Positions 57,221-64,000 of a DNA stretch of 64,000 nt are shown piece by piece. Position numbers and translations under genes: made by a program. Positions within the stretch are counted from its first letter, which is position 1. Each line of letters opens with the position of its first letter. The notes under the pieces are model-generated. The model worked only from the letters and a program-made list of their open reading frames with translations. It was not told where the DNA came from and did not search any database. The DNA comes from Polytrichum commune (Eukaryota > Streptophyta > Polytrichopsida > Polytrichales > Polytrichaceae), in contig OX485803.1 in the NCBI GenBank assembly GCA_950295325.1, positions 8,308,001-8,372,000 of the forward strand, in the 5' to 3' direction.

Positions 57221-59694
57221 CTTCTTGTTCATTGAAGTGGACTAAGGAAATGTTTACACAAGGGACCATGAAGTCATCCCAAGGACCTGTAAAAAAATGT
57301 GATTGGATGTTGAACTTATCTTGGGACCACTTCGGTTTACACCAAGGAAAAAATGTCAAAGTGACCAAGGAGTTCGAGGTCCCCAAAAGACATAGTTCAA
57401 GGCCCACATTATCCACTGACATGGTCCAACGGGTTTTATGGTGGGAGAGGCAAAATAAATGCTTTGGTAGACAAAGGTAAAGGCCCATGACAGATTCATA
57501 CTAGTATAATCAAGTTTTTAATGAAATGTATTTTGGGGAAGCGAAGGTGAAGACAAGAGAAGACAAAAGAATGGCCAGACTTAATTTTTTTCAAGTTTAC
57601 CATTTTTTAACGTACATTAGGAATAATCAACACATTCGTTTGTTGGTGCATGGTCATTCCTCTTGGCCCACATTTGGTTTACACCTAGTGAGGGGGCCCA
57701 AAGACGATGTAAGTTGATTTGTGAAGAAATTGGACCATGGAGGTTGGACCATCAAGATGGACCATGGAAAAAGGCCACCTTCCATGGTTCGATGTCATGG
57801 TCCATGGTGTAAACCAGACCTAAGACTTTTGCAAGCCTATCATAAAGCTCCTAGCATTGATAGGCCAGGGGGATTTAATCCTTTAGATTCCATTTTGGGT
57901 GCTAAACAAAGTTATTTGCACCAAGATTGATTTAGTGCCAATGAAATGAAGCACTGAAAATCCGATTATGGGTAGGTTTTTGTGGTTTTTGTTGTTGTTG
58001 TTGTTGTTGTAAAGCTTTGGGTCTCCCTTGGTGGCCTGCGTGTGCAGGTGCATTGTTCTTGGTGTGCTTGCAATAGACTTTCTTTCATTTTGTGCCCCAC
58101 CCCCCACCCCCAAAAAGAAAAAAAGAAAAAGAAAAAGAAAAAGGGGGTGTCCAACCTTTTGGGAGGGAGGGAGGGAGGGAATTATCATATATGAGTGTAC
58201 CTCTCATCCATCCAACATAACCTCCTCATGTCACTTTTTCATTGTCACATGGTGCAAGATATTTAAAAAAGAATCAAGTATGATTAAAAATCGTAACACT
58301 CTTCCACACTCGCTGTTCACGAGAGTTGTAGATCTCCACAATGGAACAATAGTTGATTTGGTTTGGAAGAGAGGGTTATGTCCGGCATCCGTTTTGACCG
58401 GTCATCTAATGCATGAAAGCTTGACCTTCTATAGGTTTGTGGCCGAGTCATTTCAAATTACCTTGAGTCAACGAATAATGTGGGGTCTTGGAAACCAATT
58501 CCGGAGCCAAATCAACTACAATAAACGACCTCCGGCTGCATACTATTTATTGCAAGGCTTGAATGTTGGATGAGGTGAGACGTGGGCTTGTGTATGTATT
58601 CGATATATAGTTCCTCTCCGAGCAAAACTAGGTTTAAAAGGCTTTTGCATCCGCTACACTAGGTTTGTCACCTGGGCCACTTTCAAGCAAGCAAGCAGAC
58701 AGAGTCCGAATTGCATAGGATAAAGCCGTGTTAGTTCACACCTTGCAATCTTGTTGACTAAAAAATAGAGGACATTTTCGGTGAGGGGAATGATAACGGT
58801 TTTGCATGTATGTGTTATATATGATCAAGTTATTATACTAGACCGATGATCCCGATTAGTGAGGGAGGGCTAATAACGTGTGGCAAACCACTGCTATCGA
58901 AAGGTTTAGGAAGACAAATAGTGCTGGTATTTTTAGTGAATAATGGTGATATGAATAATACTTTCAGTTTATGATAGTGTCAAGATGAACACTTAGAACG
59001 CACACTAGTTTTCGTGAAATGTTTGGTCAATCATGGATTTAGTAGCACTCGGTAAGATTTTCAGCCCTCATTGATTTTGAGACTTGGCGAAATAGTGCGT
59101 GTTTCGGGATTTAGTGCCACCCACACGCACTACGAATTGGATAATTGTGGTCGTAGGTGTTCGAGGTCTTTCTTTTCTTTTCCTTTCCTTTCCCCCTTGC
59201 ACACACGTAGGTAGTATGTACGGTTCAGTTGTTGTTATACAGCCAATTAGGGCATTGCCCAAAGATTGAGAGGATGGATTGTCATGTGGACCCTCAAGTA
59301 AAGCCAAATGCAACCGCCAAAAATATCAAACAACCAAACCCCAAGTCCCTCGAGTTCGGGCTCAAATGCGAGATTATTCTTGGGGGCCGGGACTTCGACT
59401 CTCGCACATACATACATACACCACCCTCAACAAAGCCTTTGACCCCATCATTGAATATGTTTGTGTGGAGTTTCTCAACGATGCCGCGGCGGGCGCACCC
59501 GAATTATAACATCACGGTTGTCGAGAGTTGCCTTTAATGATGGAACTCAAGGTACGTGGGGTGTTGTTTGGTTCCTTTTCATGTTCTCCAACTCCTACCG
59601 ATTGGATTCCACAAACAAAACTCGCATTGCATGGGCAAATCTACTATGAAGAAGCATATGCAAAAATCGGACCTCCCCTGTTTGGGTCATGGGT
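57221..59694. other. Spacer, no gene recognised
   Basis: Holds (GTT)n near 57987-58010, an AAAAAG-rich tract near 58115-58143, and a family E terminus (GTGTACCTCTCATCCATCC) near 58194-58212. GGTTTACACC occurs near 57344 and 57675 and inverted near 57822, perhaps a small palindromic element. The 181-residue frame at 58028-58573 crosses simple repeats and the E terminus; I do not accept it as a gene. Confidence 0.4.
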
Positions 59695-59935
59695 ATAGGA
59701 AGCGCATGCTTGTTGATTCTTAACTGGATACATAGGTCCTCCCCAATTATGTGCACTGTCGAGTGTAGAGTAGTTGTGAATGTTTGACGATGTAGTTCAA
59801 TCTCTTTTAACACATGTGTCTTTATGATGTTTTCTATTTGGACCTCATTAAACCACAAATCGATCGAATGCAGGGGTCCGATTAAGAAAGTAACCACATA
59901 ACACCCACATACCTTAAGTTAGACAGAGCTTATTT
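59695..59935 (+). repeat. Dispersed repeat R1, copy h
   Basis: GTCCTCCCCAATTATGTGCA, GTTCAATCTCTTTTAACACA, TGTGTCTTTATG and AAGTAACCACATAACACCCA. Best match to copies f and g. Confidence 0.68.
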
Positions 59936-60319
59936 GGCTGCTTCACCCTATTTTCTGCCTTGTACTACTTGGAACTGTGAAGTTGGAATTTATGTGCACC
60001 CGCAAATTATCACACATTGTTATCATTTATTTTTGATTATATGATTTGAGAGAATATGAATGAGGATTCAAGTAAATACATGGACAACAGACTTGTCCAA
60101 AATAATCGTGTATTTGAGAGCATTTTTTTGCATAGTTGAAATATGCACATTGCAAAAAAATTATTGCGGATAAGAAACTAGAAGAATATGTTGAAAACCC
60201 CAAAAATATATGATTTGAGAAGCAATGTGGTAAAATAATTCCTCTATATATGTATTTTTTCACAAATAACACAATGTGCATGTAATTAACACGTGCTACA
60301 ATAGGAGATGTAGTCCACT
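59936..60319. other. AT-rich spacer
   Basis: Nothing supported. Confidence 0.4.
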
Positions 60320-60600
60320 TTTAAGATTTTTTTTGTTGTCATTTCTATCATAGGGTCTGCCAATAGAAGTGCACATATAAAATTTCATTAAATGAAAATT
60401 TCATACATAAGTATAGATTTACTTAAAATATAGTTTATGAAAGTATGAGAAATTTTTGAGATTTTAATAGGTATTCCAATGTAATTTTCTAGTATATTTT
60501 GTCTAAATGGCCTATAGCTATCCAAGTTGCTCAATAACCATCTTAAAAGACGTATAATGCAAAAAACATTAGATCAAAATTGGATCCACATGAATGATTT
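60320..60600 (+). repeat. Repeat R5, copy 2
   Basis: CATTTCTATCATAGGGTCTG and CAATAGAAGTGCACAT parallel copy 1 at 45990; the match fades in AT-rich sequence. Confidence 0.5.
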
Positions 60601-61009
60601 TCATTCCCTTTTTAAAAAGGGTCTTAACATTATTAGTTGAAGGATTGAATCATCTAGTACAAGAAGTTTTTATTTCATACCAATTTGATTTAAAACAATA
60701 GGGCTTGTCAAATACAACCCTATATTCTATATGCTCGTCACTGTTGAAACCACCCCAAAACATGCTCCAATGTTGCCGAGATGTTGTCCAAATCACACCT
60801 CCACTATTTCTCTCTCTCACACACACATATGGGTGTGTATATATATACATTTGAACTTTAAATATGTAATTTTTTGGAGGTTGAAAACAACATTGAATCC
60901 CTCTAAGCATCAATCTTAAAATCCATGTAGTTAGATTGTGTTGAATGCACATTCTTGATTTTGATCTATATATACTTTAAAGAAAAACTTAAGATGACAT
61001 GTTGTGGAC
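60601..61009. other. Spacer
   Basis: Short CA/TA simple sequence near 60816-60848. No gene recognised. Confidence 0.4.
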
Positions 61010-61110
61010 CCAAAACCCTTGTGGCACCAAGGGGTTAATTGGACACATATATTTGATTGTATATGGTAAGGGTTGTAGTTAAGATGGACATAAAAAAGAC
61101 ATGCATTGCA
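61010..61110 (-). repeat. Dispersed repeat R1, fragment i
   Basis: AATTGGACACATATATTTGA and GGTAAGGGTTGTAGTTAAGA resemble the same segment of copy k near 63745-63790. Confidence 0.5.
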
Positions 61111-61670
61111 TGAAGATAGACTTCTGTTCCCAAATATAGGCACCATTCTAAGTGTAAAAATTTACACACTTGGTAAGGTCAATGTGATCATTTGAAGAGG
61201 AGGAGAATCTTCAAATTGAGTTTGCATTTCAAAATCCGGTTTTGAAACTTAGATTGATTATCTTTGTGATCCACAACTACATTAAATAGTACTATTATTG
61301 TGGGCCATGGCAATCCTCTAGAACCCACATTACTCCTCAACGATGCCAAACTAGTAATTTAGATTTAGTGCAGGTCACTTTGATTTTTTTCCCTAGGAAA
61401 TTGATGTGGGTGACTTTATTTACCTTGTGCTACTTTTGAAGTAAATATGCAAGGCGATTATTTTATTTTATGTAAGGTGTTGGCTGAATAGCCTCAAGTA
61501 AGAATGAGGGAAATACCCAAGTCTTGGACCCACGTCATGTTTACCCCGACTAAAAAAATTAGAGTGTAATGTTCCACCCACCTTAATAACACAACTCAAT
61601 GTATTAAGCTGGGTGAGACCATACAATCCAACGTCCCGAAATCATTTGTGGAGTTGGAAGTTAGAATTAG
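61111..61670. other. Spacer
   Basis: Nothing supported. Confidence 0.4.
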
Positions 61671-61943
61671 GACACATAGCTTTAGTTGGAGGGAGGAAAT
61701 CATCACATATGAGCGTACCTCTCATTTCTCCAACATTAAAACCATGGATATGGCATGCATTCAAGAGAGTTGCTACTTTTACCCGATTTGACACCAAATT
61801 AAAACTATACAAACTCGCCCCGAATTATTCTAGTCCAAGTTACTTGAGATGAATTGGTCACAGGCCCAAAGGGGGTCAAGGTTTTACGTTGGATGAATGA
61901 GAGGTACGCTCGTATGTGAAAATTCCTTCTCTCTCCCCTTCAA
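61671..61943. mobile_element. MITE family E, best copy
   Basis: Arms of about 55 bases: TTGGAGGGAGGAAATCATCA then CATATGAGCGTACCTCTCAT at the left, mirrored by ATGAGAGGTACGCTCGTATG and CTTCTCTCTCCCC at the right. This defines the E terminus whose fragments sit beside microsatellites at 26.0, 26.2, 29.1 and 58.2 kb. Confidence 0.68.
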
Positions 61944-62700
61944 TCATAACATACGGCTTGGGATTCGTGGTGTTTATGTAAACTCATCCATTGTGGATAA
62001 AGGGGCTCTAGTAAAAATACGTTCCCTACACAATTGAGGACCAATTCATACCCACTAGACCCTACTAGACTAACTCGGGGTCTCTGATGCTATTTTTTAA
62101 AGTCAAATCATCTAAAAATGATCATTTACAAACTACAACGTGATTCGATACGTTTTCACTTGCGTAGTCGATGAGTTCACATAGACACCACAAACCCCTA
62201 GCCTCATCATCACTATAGGGTCACATACCTTTCATGACACCTACATACACACTCCCCTATTGTATATCTCCAAGTAATGGGGGGTTTGGTTTCTTGTGTG
62301 CAAATCCCTCCATGTCATGGTTGAGATAGGGATAAGAAGAAGAAGAATGGGGAGACAGGAGTTAGTTGGACTCCTCAAGCAAAGCCTAAAGGGTGCCTGC
62401 CTGCGTATATCTTATTGTCTGTTGGTGTTAAAACTTCAATGGTCACACTCCTTTAGTTCTCACCCTTTGGCAAATTGCAAGGGGCCTTTTAGAACCCTCC
62501 CGGACCCCGACTCAAAACTTTGTGTGGAAGCCAGGCAACTAACTGGACACAGACGGCAGGCTTTGGAGGCTAGGTATATTTTTGCGTTGATACTCCAGCA
62601 TCGAATTAAAGAGCCCAAAATTATGAGCTTATATTGGGGTGTGAACACAAAGGTTTTGGTTGCTTTGATGAAAGGCTCAAGTTATCTGCCCCATATATAG
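61944..62700. other. Spacer, no gene recognised
   Basis: A 134-residue frame at 62296-62700 has no motif I recognise; an antisense frame is open over part of it. Coding is not excluded but not supported. Confidence 0.35.
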
Positions 62701-62816
62701 CTTAACAAAACAGTGAAACACGAAAGGTTCAAAGCGGTTTCCTCCCTGTCTGATAGACTTAACAAAACAGCGAAACACTAAAGTTCAAACTCGTGTCCTA
62801 TCTGTCTGTCTGATAA
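62701..62816 (+). repeat. Tandem ~58-bp duplication
   Basis: Two adjacent units each start CTTAACAAAACAGYGAAACA and end TGTCTGATA. A third, diverged unit is at 63622-63690 (AAGTGAAACACCAAAGTTCT then TTTCCTCCTTGTCTGACAAC). Confidence 0.75.
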
Positions 62817-62966
62817 AACCAACACTTGTGGGACATGTAATGTGCTCACTGAGCCACTCTATTGGACGGGAATCGGCACCTAGTATATGAGATTCCAATG
62901 GTCACTTATATAGTGTGAGGTAAGGTTTGATGTTGCAAATGGATAGAGAAAGGGATGTGTTATAGA

Positions 62967-62969
<3 letters not shown>

Positions 62970-63006
<37 letters not shown>
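62970..63006. repeat. (TA)n microsatellite at an R1 position
   Basis: About 18 TA units, followed by an R1-like block ATGAGTAGATTGGAAACTAT. Confidence 0.9.
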
Positions 63007-63014
<8 letters not shown>

Positions 63015-63150
63015 TATTAGTTATGAGTAGATTGGAAACTATGTACTCAGAGAGTGTTAACCATTTGAGGTTCAATTGCTTGGTGTTAGCACATATTGGT
63101 TGGGAGGCCATGTGCGATCATGTATTGACAGTCATACTTACCAACAAAAA
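63007..63150 (-). repeat. Dispersed repeat R1, copy j
   Basis: AGATTGGAAACTATGTACTC, GTTAACCATTTGAGGTTCAA and GGCCATGTGCGATCATG, in the order seen in copy k. Confidence 0.55.
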
Positions 63151-63684
63151 CTGGCAACATGTGTATTGTAATAAACAAAATGATTTCCCGTTCGTTATGC
63201 TTATTTTTCTTTCCCAAAATTTCTCATTCTCTCAATGAATGCCGTCTTGTTGCAAAGAACTCAAGAGGATGAATCCAATGTGTGTTTTATTTTGACATAC
63301 TTGACCTTCGTATATCCCATGGACAATGAAGAATAAGAGGAGGAGAAGGGAGTATTCATCATGCATGGGTCTTAAGATATACCGAGAGTTTTCAAAAACC
63401 TGATTAAAATAAGAACATGTTTTATTTTGCCTTATTATACCTTATTTTTATATTTGATAGTTTGATCCTAGCACTTTCAATTATTAATGATTGTCATAGC
63501 CTTATTATGCTAATGACCCCCCTACTTAACGTACATGCGTTGCTACTCCGTGAAAGTGAGTTGAAGTATGGAGGTGTGAAGAAATGCTTTGGTTCCTTGA
63601 AGGCTCTTATTTGCTCATAACTTAACCCCCAAAAAAAAAGTGAAACACCAAAGTTCTAACCAGGTTTCCTCCTTGTCTGACAAC
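63151..63684. other. Spacer
   Basis: Nothing supported other than the third tandem unit at 63622-63690. Confidence 0.4.
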
Positions 63685-63965
63685 TTTAAGATGTTTGAGA
63701 CATATGATGTGGTCACACATGGTCACACTTCCTTGATTGGACTGGAATTGGACACGTATATTCGAGTGGTTATGGCAAGGTTTGAAGTTAAGAGTGGGCA
63801 CATAATATACACATGTGATGATGAGATTGGACTGTGTGCTCAAATATTATTAACCATTCGAGTTCAATTATTAACACAACTAGTTTGAAGGACATGTGTG
63901 ATCGATCACTCAACAAGAACAATAATCTCCACTTTGACTTCTCATACCTTACTATCTCAAGTATG
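63685..63965 (-). repeat. Dispersed repeat R1, copy k
   Basis: GAATTGGACACGTATATTCG, GAGATTGGACTGTGTGCTCA and AATAATCTCCACTTTGACTT are the mirror of the R1 3' half. Confidence 0.65.
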
Positions 63966-64000
63966 ATTCTATAACTTGAAATGACAATATGTGTGAATTA

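Noticed and set aside
58028..58573. 181-codon open frame
   Set aside because: It runs through a GTT microsatellite neighbour, a poly-Lys tract from AAAAAG repeats and a family E terminus; the rest has no motif.
61671..61943. Stowaway identity for family E because of GGAGGGAG
   Set aside because: Stowaway ends begin CTCCCTCC at the 5' tip; here the orientation is reversed and no TA duplication is seen.
62296..62700. 134-codon frame as a gene
   Set aside because: No recognisable motif, an antisense frame overlaps, and no splice or promoter context is evident. Kept only as spacer.

Overview
The window is nuclear DNA from a seed plant, most probably a flowering plant. The evidence is one Ty1/copia LTR retrotransposon with plant-type gag-pol, many short inverted-repeat (MITE-like) elements, AT-rich spacer rich in microsatellites, and no bacterial-style gene layout. 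I cannot name the species. I see no convincing host protein-coding gene, rRNA, tRNA or CRISPR array. A 200-base run of N (12425-12624) is an assembly gap. All comparisons were made by eye between parts of this window; no database was searched.

Layout. 1-12.4 kb: spacer with dispersed repeats, a small hairpin element (2400-2579), a pogo-type element with 25-bp inverted ends, TA duplication and a transposase tail on the minus strand (4924-5412), and a GC-rich island with long G/C runs (about 8.57-9.68 kb). 12.6-19.4 kb: two small inverted-repeat elements, a 1.2-kb near-perfect palindrome (15986-17220), and two dispersed repeats. 19.7-23.7 kb: a second GC-rich island, a 500-bp GGGCCACTTCACAC-ended element inserted inside an older copy of its own family (20732-21540), and a cluster of MITEs ending with a hAT-like element flanked by an 8-bp duplication (23278-23619). 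23.7-30.9 kb: spacer, GA/CT microsatellites and repeat copies.

30888-37517 is the main annotated object: a copia element on the minus strand with two LTRs, a 5-bp target duplication (ATAAC), a primer-binding region, a polypurine tract, and gag-protease-integrase-RT-RNase H in the usual copia order. It is disabled by four in-frame stops, at least two frameshifts and loss of one zinc ligand and one RNase H acidic residue. The LTRs differ at only about five positions plus indels, so it inserted fairly recently and was probably mobilised in trans or copied from a defective parent.

37.5-64 kb: mostly spacer with more members of the same repeat families: the second 500-bp Harbinger-like MITE (38371-38870, TTA duplication), a Mutator-like MITE (44106-44493, 11-bp duplication), a 121-bp microRNA-precursor-like hairpin (49407-49527, TAA duplication), the second hAT-like MITE (55053-55400, AATTCCCT duplication), and many copies of a degraded repeat here called R1.

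The window therefore records successive waves of DNA-transposon MITEs and one retrotransposon, not a gene neighbourhood. I found no undescribed protein system. The best candidates for something new are the 1.2-kb palindrome, the poly-G-ended hAT-like family and the self-nested 500-bp family.
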